From positions 94,218 through 158,217 of the forward strand of contig JBFLYO010000004.1 of assembly GCA_040756745.1 (NCBI GenBank): DNA of 64,000 nt. Reading direction: 5' to 3'. The stretch comes from JBFLYO01 sp040756745 (GTDB lineage: Bacteria; Bacteroidota; Ignavibacteria; UBA10030; UBA6906). Below are positions 19,065-27,469 of the stretch, one piece after another; the first letter of the stretch is position 1; every line of letters starts with the position of its first letter. The notes under the pieces are model-generated. The model had not been told where the DNA came from, did no database searches, and saw only the letters and a program-made list of their open reading frames with translations. The position numbers and the translations under genes are program-made.

Positions 19065-20144
19065 TCTCACCAGCTCCATCTTCACTGTACTCCTGTAGCT
19101 CCCCGCCTCCATCCTGCAGAAGTACACCCCGCTCGACATTCCCCGTGCATCCCACGTCGACGTGTAACGGCCGGGCGCGCGCTGGTCGTCCACAAGCACG
19201 GCGACGTCGCGTCCGAGAATATCGGTCACGACGATGCGCACCTTTGCCGCCGAGGCGAGCTCAAAGCGAACGGTGGTGGAGGGGTTGAAGGGATTCGGAT
19301 AATTCTGATGGAGCGCAAACTCCGCCGGCAGGGCCGTGACCGATTCGACGTCTGTGGTGATTGGGCCGTTCCATGTCGCCCCGCCGACGGGGATCGTGCC
19401 GCTGGTCGGCGAAGAAGGATCTGTCGACACCTGCACCAATGCCCCATTGGCTGCCAGGAAGGAATACGTCACAATGGGAAATGTGATCCCCCCCGTCGTG
19501 ATGCTGTCCAGCTCTCTGATCCGCAGGGCTTGATACACGGACCCGCCCGGAATGGTCATGGGACCGTAGGCGTCCACAAGAAACGACGCGCGGTGGATCG
19601 TCGTATCCTGGAGAAACGGGAACCCGAGCACCGTGACCAGCATGATCGAGGTGTAATTGGACGTCCACGTCGAGTTGTAGGTAAGTGGGAATGTGTACCA
19701 GACGTAGGCGGGGGTGTTCGTCGTGTGGAGCACGGCGGTGATGCCCGGAGAGACCTCGCCGGAGCCCATGTTCCCCATATCCGCAAAGCTGGTCCCCAGC
19801 ACAAAGTACTCATACACCGTCCCCGTTATCCCCTCAAGCGTCTGCGTCGTCTGGAACGCGTGCGTGGCGCCCGGGAACTGGGCGGCATAAGGAGTCGTGC
19901 CAACCGTGACGCTCGTAAGCGCTGTCGTCGTGTGCGCGGCAAGTCCGCTGAAATCCCACGACGTCGAACCGGTCGAGCCGATGTCGACCGACGTGACGAG
20001 AGTGTCTTCCTTGCTGCTGAGCACGTGCCCCACCTGAATCTGATCCCCCACGTTGGTAGACGTGATAGTGATCTGCGCGCTGGCGGGGAGATACGCCGCC
20101 GCGAGCAGACAAACTGCGATGAAACGGGTAGCGAGTTGTAACAT
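19062..20144 (-). CDS. Secreted protein with T9SS sorting domain, function unknown
   Basis: 360 residues with a signal peptide (RFIAVCLLAAAYLPASAQ), a Thr/Ser-rich beta-type middle of no recognisable family, and a C-terminal T9SS type A domain from about residue 280 (LHQNYPNPFNPSTTVRF, ILGRDVAVLVDD, SGVYFCRMEAG). GGGGAGGG three bases before the ATG is a strong ribosome site. The gene stands alone, bracketed on both sides by copies of the same composite 17-bp repeat, which is unusual and could mean the gene and repeats moved or were duplicated as a unit. The product should be secreted through the outer membrane and perhaps surface-attached. No function can be assigned. Confidence 0.85.
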   Translation of the reverse strand: MLQLATRFIAVCLLAAAYLPASAQITITSTNVGDQIQVGHVLSSKEDTLVTSVDIGSTGSTSWDFSGLAAHTTTALTSVTVGTTPYAAQFPGATHAFQTTQTLEGITGTVYEYFVLGTSFADMGNMGSGEVSPGITAVLHTTNTPAYVWYTFPLTYNSTWTSNYTSIMLVTVLGFPFLQDTTIHRASFLVDAYGPMTIPGGSVYQALRIRELDSITTGGITFPIVTYSFLAANGALVQVSTDPSSPTSGTIPVGGATWNGPITTDVESVTALPAEFALHQNYPNPFNPSTTVRFELASAAKVRIVVTDILGRDVAVLVDDQRAPGRYTSTWDARGMSSGVYFCRMEAGSYRSTVKMELVR

Positions 20145-20170
20145 AGGCCCTCCCCAGATAATGTTGAGAA

Positions 20171-20397
20171 AAGGTTGAGGTTAGGATTGAGATTAAGATT
20201 GAGATTAAGATTGAGGTTAAGGTCAAGGGGACCAGGCACTCAATCCTTAACCTGCTTCACCCCTTGACCTGCTTCACCCCTTGACCTGCTTCACCCCTTA
20301 CCCTGCTTCACCCCTTACCCTGCTTCACCCCTTACCCTGCTTCACCCCTTACCCTGCTTCACCCCTTACCCTGCACCACCCCTTAACCTCAATCTCG
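20171..20397. repeat. Composite repeat B: eight 17-bp units between inverted arms
   Basis: The left arm is alternating ATTGAG/ATTAAG hexamers (20171-20222). The centre, 20246-20381, is eight copies of a 17-bp unit, CTTrmCCTGCTTCACCC, with drift from CTTAAC through CTTGAC to CTTACC along the array. AGATTGAGGTTAAGG at 20208-20222 and CCTTAACCTCAATCT at 20381-20395 form a perfect 15-bp inverted repeat around it. The array orientation on the + strand matches element A. The gap lies between the promoter side of the T9SS gene and the stop of the TonB receptor gene. Confidence 0.9.
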
Positions 20398-20403
20398 CAT
20401 GCC

Positions 20404-22605
20404 CTATAGCTTCATCTCGAGCACCAGGACATACGTCCTCGGCGGCATCAGGTTGCCAATCAGCTCCACGTAGTTGCGCTGGAACGCGTTATTGACGTTC
20501 ACAGTCATGGTCAGGGGCAGGCCAAGCGCCGACAGATCCGCCCCCAAACGGAAATCCGCCATCAGGACATCCTGCCGCTCGTCACCATCCGGCACGATTC
20601 CCACTTCCACCAGCTCCTCGTCGATCCTGTCCACGCGGCTGACAAAGCGAAAATCGCCGCCGGCGGTGAAGTCCCAGAAGTGCAGGAGCAGGTTGGAGTA
20701 GAACAGGTGCCGCGGTCGGTATTTGAGCAGGTCGTGTTGCGTCACGTCTTCCGGGTAGACGTAGGTATAGCCCAGGTTGACCTGTGTCGCTCCGTCGAAC
20801 AACCCAAACTTCAGAGAGGTTTCGAACCCCTGGACGCGCGCCTTTGTCACATTCCGCCACTGAATCTGCGGTTGATTGGAGGAGGTCACGATCAAACCTG
20901 CCTCGATCAGATTGTCATAATCCGACAGGAACGCGGCAACATCGCAGGTGCCCCAGTCACCGATCCCCTGCGAGACTCCGAACTCATACGACGAGCTCTT
21001 TTCCGCCTTCAGGTCGCTGTTAGGAATAACCGCGAGGTTGCTGACCTCGCCCGTCAGGAACGCTTCCGCGACCGAAGGGATGCGGAACCCCCGGCCGTAT
21101 GAAGCGCGGACCGTGGTGCCTGCGACCGGCGTGTATGCCAACGCCGCCTTGGGATTGAGCTGGGCTCCTGCTTCGGTGATGCCGATCGACTGGAGATCGA
21201 GACGCGCCCCCAGGGTCAGAGTAAACTCATCGGAGAGTTTCAGTTCGTCCTGCGCGAAGAGTGCTCCCCCGCCGCCGGTGCGGTTGCCGAAGAAATCCGA
21301 ATTGACGATATCGAAGTGCCCGTTCAGCCCCGCAGTGAGCGTGTGTCCCTTCTCAAACATGATCGTGGAAAGCAGCTCCACGTTGATGTCGTCCGATATC
21401 GATTCGTTTCGCCCGATCTGATGGATCGCCTCGAACCCCCAGTCGTTGTGATACCAGATCGCCTTCGCGGTGAAGAGAACGTTGTCGGCGATGATGTCAT
21501 TGTACACTCCACTCGTGTAGTACCGGATCGACTTCACGTTGTCCGATTCCTGAAGGACAGGCGGAACAAGCGCCGAGTCGAGACTCCGCCAATACAAAAA
21601 CTGTCCTCGGTACTGGTACAGCAGACTGAAGGTCAGGTTCAAGGTTTGCGAAGGGGAGAGCTCCTCGTGCGATCTCAGATACAGGTTGTACCGGCGCAAG
21701 TAGTCGTTCTGACGATAGCCGTCGTCGATCTGCCGCGACACGAAGAGGGCCATGCCGATGTCGCCTGACCGGCGTGCATGGCTGATGGACTCGCCGTTGA
21801 ACCATCGACGCTTGTCAGACCAGCGCCACTGTGCGTACGACGGCCAGTTGTAGAACCCGCCGTATGTACGGATCACGGTCTCGGGGGTCTCCGGGATCGG
21901 TTTCGTGATGATGTTGATCACGCCGCCGAGCGCGTTGGAACCGTACAGTGCCGAACTTGCTCCTTTCACCACCTCGATCCTGTCCACCTGACCGACGGGG
22001 ATCGATTCAAAGTTCAGTTCTCCCGTGTCGCCGGTAATGAATGGAACGCCGTCCACCAGCATCAATACCCGGCTGCCTGCGCCGCGGCTGTATCCGCTCG
22101 AGCCGCGGACGTTGACCTGGAAGCCGGTTATGTTGACGCCCGGGATGTACCGCAGGGCGTCATCGATGGTCAGAGCATTCCGCTGCTTCAGTTCGGCGGC
22201 ATCGAGGACGGAAATGCTGACAGGCACCTCCTGCAACGACTGTTCCCGTTTGCTGGCGGTGACGACGATTTGTTCTGTCGGGATGGCCGTCTGGATCATT
22301 GTCACGTTCAGCGTCGTCTCTTTCCCCTCCTCCACCGCAACGTCGGGGCGTGTTTCCCGTTGATAGCCGACCATAGAGAACATCAGCGTGTGAACCCCTG
22401 CCGGTACGTCGATCAGCCGGAACTCGCCTCGGATGTTTGTCGACGTCCCCCGCACCGTTCCCTGCAGGAGTACCGTCACGCCGGCAAGCGGTTCCTTCTC
22501 GGCGGCCGTCACGACGCGCCCGACAATCGTTCCTCCCGCGGCAAAAGCAGCCACGGTCGTACACCAGGTCATCGATGTCAGGAGCGCCAGCCTGCCTATC
22601 GCCAT
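20404..22605 (-). CDS. TonB-dependent outer-membrane receptor
   Basis: 733 residues: signal peptide (LALLTSMTWCTTVAAFAAG), a carboxypeptidase-like regulatory beta-sandwich (residues about 25-110, GGTIVGRVVTAAEKEPLAGVTV), a plug domain (about 115-225, with VNVRGSSGYSRGAGSRVLMLVDGVP and VKGASSALYGSNALGGVINI), and a 22-strand-type barrel ending in Leu. TonB receptors import scarce ligands such as siderophores, cobalamin or oligosaccharides using proton-motive force; nothing here fixes the ligand. The start overlaps the end of the upstream lipoprotein gene by ten bases, so the two are one unit. The copper cassette is divergent from this pair, but a role in copper uptake is only a possibility. Confidence 0.93.
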   Translation of the reverse strand: MAIGRLALLTSMTWCTTVAAFAAGGTIVGRVVTAAEKEPLAGVTVLLQGTVRGTSTNIRGEFRLIDVPAGVHTLMFSMVGYQRETRPDVAVEEGKETTLNVTMIQTAIPTEQIVVTASKREQSLQEVPVSISVLDAAELKQRNALTIDDALRYIPGVNITGFQVNVRGSSGYSRGAGSRVLMLVDGVPFITGDTGELNFESIPVGQVDRIEVVKGASSALYGSNALGGVINIITKPIPETPETVIRTYGGFYNWPSYAQWRWSDKRRWFNGESISHARRSGDIGMALFVSRQIDDGYRQNDYLRRYNLYLRSHEELSPSQTLNLTFSLLYQYRGQFLYWRSLDSALVPPVLQESDNVKSIRYYTSGVYNDIIADNVLFTAKAIWYHNDWGFEAIHQIGRNESISDDINVELLSTIMFEKGHTLTAGLNGHFDIVNSDFFGNRTGGGGALFAQDELKLSDEFTLTLGARLDLQSIGITEAGAQLNPKAALAYTPVAGTTVRASYGRGFRIPSVAEAFLTGEVSNLAVIPNSDLKAEKSSSYEFGVSQGIGDWGTCDVAAFLSDYDNLIEAGLIVTSSNQPQIQWRNVTKARVQGFETSLKFGLFDGATQVNLGYTYVYPEDVTQHDLLKYRPRHLFYSNLLLHFWDFTAGGDFRFVSRVDRIDEELVEVGIVPDGDERQDVLMADFRLGADLSALGLPLTMTVNVNNAFQRNYVELIGNLMPPRTYVLVLEMKL

Positions 22606-23102
22606 GGTTTCGGCGGGGGGTTGCGGAAATCAACCATGATATCGATGCTCGGAACGATCCGGTGCAGCAGAATTCTCAGTGGCGCGGGGACGAACGAATC
22701 TCCTCCTGCAGTGTACACACCTGCAGGTTTCCAGTCGGCGAAGAAGTTCGGCCCGTAGCGCTGAGCGACCACGAGGTAGTCGTATTTCTTGACCTGCAGG
22801 CTGGACTTCTGCGTGGTCCAGGTGTACGTTATGGAATCTCTGAATCGGGCCAGCGTTGAGTCACCGACGGGGGGATAGATCACGGCCTTTCCTGAGACCA
22901 GTGAAAGAAGAATGCTTGAGCTGTCGCTCGGGTACGTCTCGAAGGCCACCAGTCTCAGTTCCCGCACGCTGTCGGGGGGCGGCCAGTTGCGGAAACGGAT
23001 GATACCGGTGAACCCCGACGGTTCGTCAAGTGGAGAAAGACCTGTGTCGCATCCGGCACACACGACGACGCATGCCAGGAGGATCGCCGGAACGGGGCGC
23101 AT
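22596..23102 (-). CDS. Small lipoprotein encoded with the TonB receptor
   Basis: 168 residues with a signal peptide and lipobox VCAGC (Cys18). The mature part reads as a single beta-sandwich (FTGIIRFRNWP, LRLVAFETYPSD, YDYLVVAQRYG, DIMVDFRNPPP) and resembles no enzyme. It is the first gene of a two-gene minus-strand unit and overlaps the receptor gene by ten bases, so it is likely a surface or periplasmic partner of that receptor, for example a ligand-capturing accessory. That role is inference from gene order. The family is not recognised. Confidence 0.75.
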   Translation of the reverse strand: MRPVPAILLACVVVCAGCDTGLSPLDEPSGFTGIIRFRNWPPPDSVRELRLVAFETYPSDSSSILLSLVSGKAVIYPPVGDSTLARFRDSITYTWTTQKSSLQVKKYDYLVVAQRYGPNFFADWKPAGVYTAGGDSFVPAPLRILLHRIVPSIDIMVDFRNPPPKPWR

Positions 23103-23297
23103 GTGGACCTGAGCTATGGGAGATTCTTCTCCCGCAAGATACGTCAGGAGTCAAGTGAAAAGCAAGGATGCGCGCCGGAACCCCCAAGTGTTTACTATAT
23201 GAAGGGATAGGTTGCGCAGGCACCGCCGTATCTGTATCTTCTCCCTTGTCATGGCTGGGTTGCAGGATCGGACATCGAAGCATAGGGGGCTTTATTC

Positions 23298-23939
23298 ATG
23301 AAGACCAAAACGAACAATCGTCGTCCATCTACCCCCCGGCGACAAACAACTACCACGCTTCACATCCGAAACATGGTCTGCAACCGGTGCATCATGGTCG
23401 TGCGGGATGGGCTGCAGCGGATCGGCCTGGATGTTCGGAGCATCAGCCTTGGCGAGGCCGTTGTCGGCGGAGACGTAAAGGGGGAGATGAGCGGCCGGGT
23501 CAAGCAGGCGCTGGAGCGGAACGGCTTCGAGCTGATCGAGGATCGAAGGATCCGGACGATCGAACAGATTAAGCATGCAGTCCTCAAGCTTGTGCGCAGT
23601 GACGTCGAGAGGGAAGCGTCCGCGAGGAAACACTCCGAGTACATTGCGAAGGAACTTGGGCAGGATTACCGGTCGCTCAGCACCCTCTTTTCGTCGATGG
23701 AAAGCATCACGATCGAACGGTATATCATCCTTCAGCGTATCGAGCGTGTGAAGGAACTCTTGAAATATGGGGAGCAAACGCTCAGTGAGATCTCCTTCAT
23801 GTTGGGCTACAGCAGCGTGGCGCATCTCTCGAACCAATTCAAGAAAGTCACCGGTTTGACGCCGAGCGGGTTCAAGGCGATGGTGGAGAATACGAGGAGG
23901 CCGTTGGATAAACTCACCCCCCCACCCCCCTCTCGTTGA
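23298..23939 (+). CDS. HMA-AraC fusion transcriptional regulator of copper genes
   Basis: 213 residues. Residues about 14-85 form a heavy-metal-associated (HMA) ferredoxin-like domain with MVCNRC (CxxC, the copper-binding pair) in the usual first loop. A helical linker follows, then a C-terminal AraC-type double helix-turn-helix from about 110, with the signature ISFMLGYSSVAHLSNQFKKVTGLTPSGFK. The natural reading is a copper sensor that binds Cu(I) through the HMA domain and switches an AraC activator. It sits immediately upstream of the CopZ and CopA genes on the same strand. AGGGGGC lies just before the ATG. AraC regulators with fused HMA domains are known from Bacteroidota annotations; I cannot judge how often they have been studied. 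Confidence 0.88.
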   Translation: MKTKTNNRRPSTPRRQTTTTLHIRNMVCNRCIMVVRDGLQRIGLDVRSISLGEAVVGGDVKGEMSGRVKQALERNGFELIEDRRIRTIEQIKHAVLKLVRSDVEREASARKHSEYIAKELGQDYRSLSTLFSSMESITIERYIILQRIERVKELLKYGEQTLSEISFMLGYSSVAHLSNQFKKVTGLTPSGFKAMVENTRRPLDKLTPPPPSR

Positions 23940-23970
23940 AAAAAGAGAGGGGGGAGCGATGGGGGTGAGT
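23912..23970 (+). terminator. Strong two-part hairpin at the end of the AraC gene
   Basis: CCCCCCTCTC (23925-23934) pairs perfectly with GAGAGGGGGG (23945-23954) around a GTTGAAAAAA loop, and ACTCACCCCC (23912-23921) pairs perfectly with GGGGGTGAGT (23961-23970) outside it. The stop codon lies in the loop. There is no long T tract after the stem, so it is either an atypical terminator or an RNA-stabilising structure that separates the regulator from copZ-copA expression. Confidence 0.6.
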
Positions 23971-23974
23971 TTGT

Positions 23975-24028
23975 TGCAACATTTTCTCCAGATTCTGTAA
24001 CATCCCCGAGGGTTGGACTTCTTATATT
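23975..24028 (+). promoter_or_regulatory. Predicted AraC-type operator and promoter of copZ-copA
   Basis: TGCAACAT at 23975-23982 is repeated as TGTAACAT at 23996-24003, in the same orientation and with start points exactly 21 bp (two helical turns) apart, the layout expected for an AraC-family double HTH. A -10-like TATATT lies at 24023-24028; the -35 position (about 24000-24005) has no good hexamer and is overlapped by the proximal repeat, as at activator-dependent promoters. The transcription start is inferred. Confidence 0.55.
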
Positions 24029-24065
24029 ACTTGTGAAAGGGATTGAGCATTCAGAGGAGGTTACC

Positions 24066-24272
24066 ATGAGGCGCGAAGAGCTTCGTATCGAAGGCATGTC
24101 CTGCGGCCACTGCGTGATGAGCGTGAAGAAGGAGCTTGCGAAGATCACAGGGCTCCAGGTTGAGGATGTCCAGATCGGGAAGGCGACGGTGCAGTATGAC
24201 GAGTCGCGCATATCGCCCCAGGATCTCATGCGGGCTGTCGAGGCCGCCGGCTATCGACTCATTGCGCCATGA
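24066..24272 (+). CDS. copZ: Copper chaperone, CopZ-type HMA protein
   Basis: A 68-residue single HMA domain with GMSCGHC (Cys13 and Cys16), the metal-binding loop of copper chaperones, and the closing VEAAGYRL. The ATG at 24066 was chosen because AGAGGAGG lies five bases upstream; a longer frame from GTG at 24033 lacks a ribosome site and would add a non-HMA tail. The gene overlaps copA by ATGA. The product should carry Cu(I) in the cytosol to CopA and perhaps to the HMA domain of the regulator encoded upstream. Confidence 0.92.
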   Translation: MRREELRIEGMSCGHCVMSVKKELAKITGLQVEDVQIGKATVQYDESRISPQDLMRAVEAAGYRLIAP

Positions 24273-26524
24273 CGACTGCGCAGCAGAGGGCGGCAGGGCT
24301 TCAAACACTGTCGATCCCAGTTGAAGGGATGACGTGTGCGAGTTGCGTTCTCCGGGTGGAAAAGGCGCTCAAAGGGGTGGAAGGAGTCACAGAAGCCGCG
24401 GTGAACCTGGCAACGGAGAAGGCGAGCGTGTCGTTCGATCCGGCACAAGTGTCGCTTGACCAGCTCCAGAAAGCAGTTGAGGAGTCGGGATACTCGCTCG
24501 TCCTGCCGCAGGAGGCCGGGACTCCGACATCTGTCCAGGATGCGGATGCAGCACGGAAGGACGCTGCGTTCCGGCGGCTGCGGAACGATTTCATCCTGAG
24601 CGCGGCGCTCAGCCTGCCCGTGATGATCCTGAGCATGGTCAGCATGACCGACTGGTACATGCGATGGTCTCCGCTTTCGATGGCTGAAACCAATGCGGTC
24701 CTGCTTCTGCTCACCACCCCGGTGATGTTCTCGCCGGGAAGGAGATTCTTTGCCGGGCTGTGGAACGCCCTGCGGCATCTTGCGTTCGACATGAACACGC
24801 TGGTGGCGGTCGGCACCGGGTCGGCCTACGCTTACAGCGCCACCGTTGTTCTGTTCCCCGGCCTCATGGGGGGAGAAGAAGCGGTTCCGCACGTCTATTT
24901 TGACACGGCGGCAACCATTATCACGCTGATCCTCCTCGGCAAGCTGTTGGAGGGGTCGGCAAAGCGGAAGGCATCAGACGCGATCAGCAAGCTGCTCGGC
25001 CTGCAGCCAAAGACTGCGCACGTCACGCGCAACGGCATCGCGATGGATGTCCCTGTCGGATCGGTTCGGCCAGGCGACATTGTCGTCGTCCGCCCGGGTG
25101 AACGGATCCCCGTCGATGGCGAGATCACCTCGGGGATCACGACCGTCGATGAATCGATGGTGACGGGAGAGAGTCTCCCGGTCGAAAAGAAGGCAGGAGA
25201 CGCGGTAATCGGCGGGACGATCAACGCCAATGGGAGCATTGAGTTCAGCGCGACAGCGGTGGGTAACGACACCTTGCTTGCCCGGATTGTCAGGACGGTT
25301 GAGGAGGCTCAGGGTTCGAAGGCCCCCATCCAGAATCTTGCCGACCGGATCGCCTCGGTTTTTGTCCCCGCAGTGATCGGTGCGGCGGCCGTGACGTTTA
25401 TCCTCTGGTACACTGTCGGCGGCGCGACCTTCACCCAGTCGCTGGTGAATTTCATCGCGGTGCTCATCATTGCGTGTCCCTGTGCCCTCGGTCTTGCGAC
25501 GCCGACCGCCGTTATGGTGGGGACCGGCGTGGGCGCACGCATGGGGGTCCTGATCAGGAATGCGGAAGATCTTGAGCGGACCCGGAATATCAATGTCGTG
25601 GTGCTCGACAAGACGGGGACCATCACCGAGGGGAAGCCGGTGGTGACGGACGTGGTAGCATTGAACGGAGACGGCGTGGAGAGGGTTCTTGCCCACGCGT
25701 CGGCGATCGAACGGCGATCGGAGCATCCCCTCGGCGCAGCAATCGTCCGGCATGCGCAGAAGCAGGGATCGACCGTTCCAGATGCAGAGGCGTTTCAGTC
25801 CATCCCCGGTCTTGGCGTGGCTGGCAGCGTTGCGGGCATTCCCGTCATCGCAGGGAATCTGCTGCTCCTACAGGAGTATGCGGTGAGTGCGGGGGAGGCC
25901 GCGAGCACCGTCGAGCGGTTTGCGGCGGAGGGAAAGACCTCGGTGGTTGTGGCCATCGGGGGAAGCGCCGCCGGTGTCGTTGCAATCGCCGACACCGTGA
26001 AACCCAGCTCGCCTGCCGCCATCCGGAAGCTCAAAGCGATGGGGATCACAACCGTAATGCTGACGGGAGACAACGAACGGGCGGCCCACTTCATAGCCGC
26101 GCAGGCGGGGGTCGACCGGGTGATCGCCGGGGTCCTGCCCGATGAGAAAGCGGGTCACATTAGAGCATTGCAGCAGGAGGGAGACGTGGTTGCAATGGCC
26201 GGCGACGGGATCAATGATGCGCCCGCGCTGGCGCAGGCGGACGTTGGCATTGCCATGGGGACCGGGACCGATATCGCAATGGAAGCCGCGGGTGTGACAG
26301 TCATGAACGGCGACCTGAGCGGCGTCGTTCAGGCCATTACACTCTCCTCCCGCACGCTCCGGACCATACGGCAGAATCTCTTCTGGGCGTTCCTCTACAA
26401 CGTGATCGGCATCCCGCTGGCCGCCCTGGGTATGCTCAACCCGACGATTGCCGCGGCGGCCATGGCGTTCAGCTCAGTGAGCGTGGTGAGTAATTCGCTG
26501 AGGTTGAGGAGGTTCCGGGGGTAA
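24269..26524 (+). CDS. copA: Copper-exporting P1B-type ATPase CopA
   Basis: 751 residues. One N-terminal HMA domain carries GMTCASC (Cys23, Cys26), followed by paired membrane helices MA/MB, the actuator TGES loop (MVTGESLPV), the intramembrane Cys-Pro-Cys metal site (Cys403 and Cys405 in CPCALGLATPT), the phosphorylated Asp447 in DKTGT, the HP pair (SEHPLG) and the hinge GDGINDAPALAQADVGIAMGTGTD. CPC with N-terminal CxxC marks a Cu(I) exporter. It overlaps copZ by four bases and is the last gene of the cassette. The start is set by this overlap. Confidence 0.97.
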   Translation: MTTAQQRAAGLQTLSIPVEGMTCASCVLRVEKALKGVEGVTEAAVNLATEKASVSFDPAQVSLDQLQKAVEESGYSLVLPQEAGTPTSVQDADAARKDAAFRRLRNDFILSAALSLPVMILSMVSMTDWYMRWSPLSMAETNAVLLLLTTPVMFSPGRRFFAGLWNALRHLAFDMNTLVAVGTGSAYAYSATVVLFPGLMGGEEAVPHVYFDTAATIITLILLGKLLEGSAKRKASDAISKLLGLQPKTAHVTRNGIAMDVPVGSVRPGDIVVVRPGERIPVDGEITSGITTVDESMVTGESLPVEKKAGDAVIGGTINANGSIEFSATAVGNDTLLARIVRTVEEAQGSKAPIQNLADRIASVFVPAVIGAAAVTFILWYTVGGATFTQSLVNFIAVLIIACPCALGLATPTAVMVGTGVGARMGVLIRNAEDLERTRNINVVVLDKTGTITEGKPVVTDVVALNGDGVERVLAHASAIERRSEHPLGAAIVRHAQKQGSTVPDAEAFQSIPGLGVAGSVAGIPVIAGNLLLLQEYAVSAGEAASTVERFAAEGKTSVVVAIGGSAAGVVAIADTVKPSSPAAIRKLKAMGITTVMLTGDNERAAHFIAAQAGVDRVIAGVLPDEKAGHIRALQQEGDVVAMAGDGINDAPALAQADVGIAMGTGTDIAMEAAGVTVMNGDLSGVVQAITLSSRTLRTIRQNLFWAFLYNVIGIPLAALGMLNPTIAAAAMAFSSVSVVSNSLRLRRFRG

Positions 26525-26559
26525 CCCCCACAGTCATCGCGAGCCCCGACAGGGTCGGG
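26517..26559 (+). terminator. Two small hairpins after copA
   Basis: GGGGG-TAA-CCCCC at 26517-26529 has the copA stop codon as its loop, and CCCGAC-AGG-GTCGGG follows at 26545-26559. Neither has a T tract. They lie between convergent genes and may act together as a terminator; the second, in the context GTCATCGCGAGCCCCGAC, also resembles widespread REP-like palindromes beginning GTCATTGCGAG. Confidence 0.4.
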
Positions 26560-26601
26560 ACAATGAAGGCCGCCTTCCGGATCCGCCCTCCACGTCGTGC
26601 T

Positions 26602-27156
26602 TCATGGAGTGAAGCGTTGTTCAAACCAGTTGATGAGGCGTTCCCTCGAGGGAAAGGTGAATAAGGAGTACGCCAGCATGAGGAGGAGAGAGAGCAGATT
26701 GAACCAGAAGAGGGGCTGGACGGCAAACACTCCATTCATGATGCCGATCAGGCACACTGCGACGCCCATGAAGGCCGCACCCTCTAGTACGGCGAGGCGC
26801 AGGATAATCGCCGATCGCTGCAGCCCGACACACCGCGCCGCGATCAGCTCGGCGGGCTCGTCGATCCGGGGATTGAAGAGACGTTTTGGGTCAAATGTCA
26901 CGAGGTACAGATATGGAGCGAAAAGATACGCAAGGACCGTGACGATGGCATGGACAAGTGTGAGTGTTCGCACTGTCTCCATCGGCCCCGGGCCGGAGGC
27001 ATGGGGTTGATCACTCAGTCCTACCGCGGCGATCGCAATGAGCGCCACCACGGGCCCGGCCATCAGGGCGCCCTGGATGATCTGAGTCATCTGCAGCGCG
27101 GCAGGCGTCAGTGCCTCCTCGAATTGCGCGCGCGTGAGCGGCTGCTGTGGCGACAT
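26602..27156 (-). CDS. Four-helix integral membrane protein, unknown
   Basis: 184 residues with four hydrophobic segments (about residues 25-47, 65-88, 117-140 and 145-167), a charged N-terminus and a basic C-terminus (SRERLINWFEQRFTP). No catalytic or binding motif is visible and I do not recognise the family. It stands alone: it converges on copA on one side, and about 150 bases without features separate it from the symporter accessory gene on the other. Confidence 0.65.
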   Translation of the reverse strand: MSPQQPLTRAQFEEALTPAALQMTQIIQGALMAGPVVALIAIAAVGLSDQPHASGPGPMETVRTLTLVHAIVTVLAYLFAPYLYLVTFDPKRLFNPRIDEPAELIAARCVGLQRSAIILRLAVLEGAAFMGVAVCLIGIMNGVFAVQPLFWFNLLSLLLMLAYSLFTFPSRERLINWFEQRFTP

Positions 27157-27313
27157 GTCGAGCCTCTGGTGTGCCGTGGGACCTGGATATACGACGGCCT
27201 CCCCGTGCTTGCGGAAGGGAGGCCTGTGTCAATGAGATGAATCCGTCACGTTCAAGTATAGCTCATTGCGCCGAAACATGCAAACCCCCTGAGCGGTGCG
27301 CCGCCACGTCCCT

Positions 27314-27469
27314 TCAACGCTGATCCACCTCTTGCTTCGCGGCAGGCACGCGCCGCAAGAGATCCCTCAACTCGCCGAGGCCGCGGACCGCAACGACGGC
27401 CGCAATTCCAAAAAACAACAGCGTTGACACACCGAACAGCACGAGCCAAACGATCACCCCGCCGCTCAT
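27314..27469 (-). CDS. 51-residue single-span membrane protein coupled to the symporter
   Basis: The frame is open further upstream, but the ATG at 27469 overlaps the symporter stop as ATGA, and from there the product starts MSGGVIVWLVLFGVSTLL, one clean membrane helix followed by a short charged tail (LRRVPAAKQEVDQR). This is the layout of small accessory subunits co-encoded with sodium:solute symporters. Function in stabilising or regulating the symporter is inferred from coupling only. Confidence 0.6.
   Translation of the reverse strand: MSGGVIVWLVLFGVSTLLFFGIAAVVAVRGLGELRDLLRRVPAAKQEVDQR

Noticed and set aside
19826..20239. Minus-strand frame beginning with a long Leu-Asn run
   Set aside because: The run is translation of the ATTGAG/ATTAAG hexamers in repeat B, and the rest is out of frame with the T9SS gene.
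18924..20381. 17-bp arrays as a possible CRISPR
   Set aside because: Units are directly adjacent with no spacers, the unit is too short, and no cas gene is present.
21778..22758. 326-codon + frame across the TonB receptor start
   Set aside because: Antisense shadow of a recognised receptor and lipoprotein pair.
24033..24065. GTG start giving an 11-residue longer CopZ
   Set aside because: No ribosome site before it, while AGAGGAGG sits at ideal spacing before the ATG at 24066.
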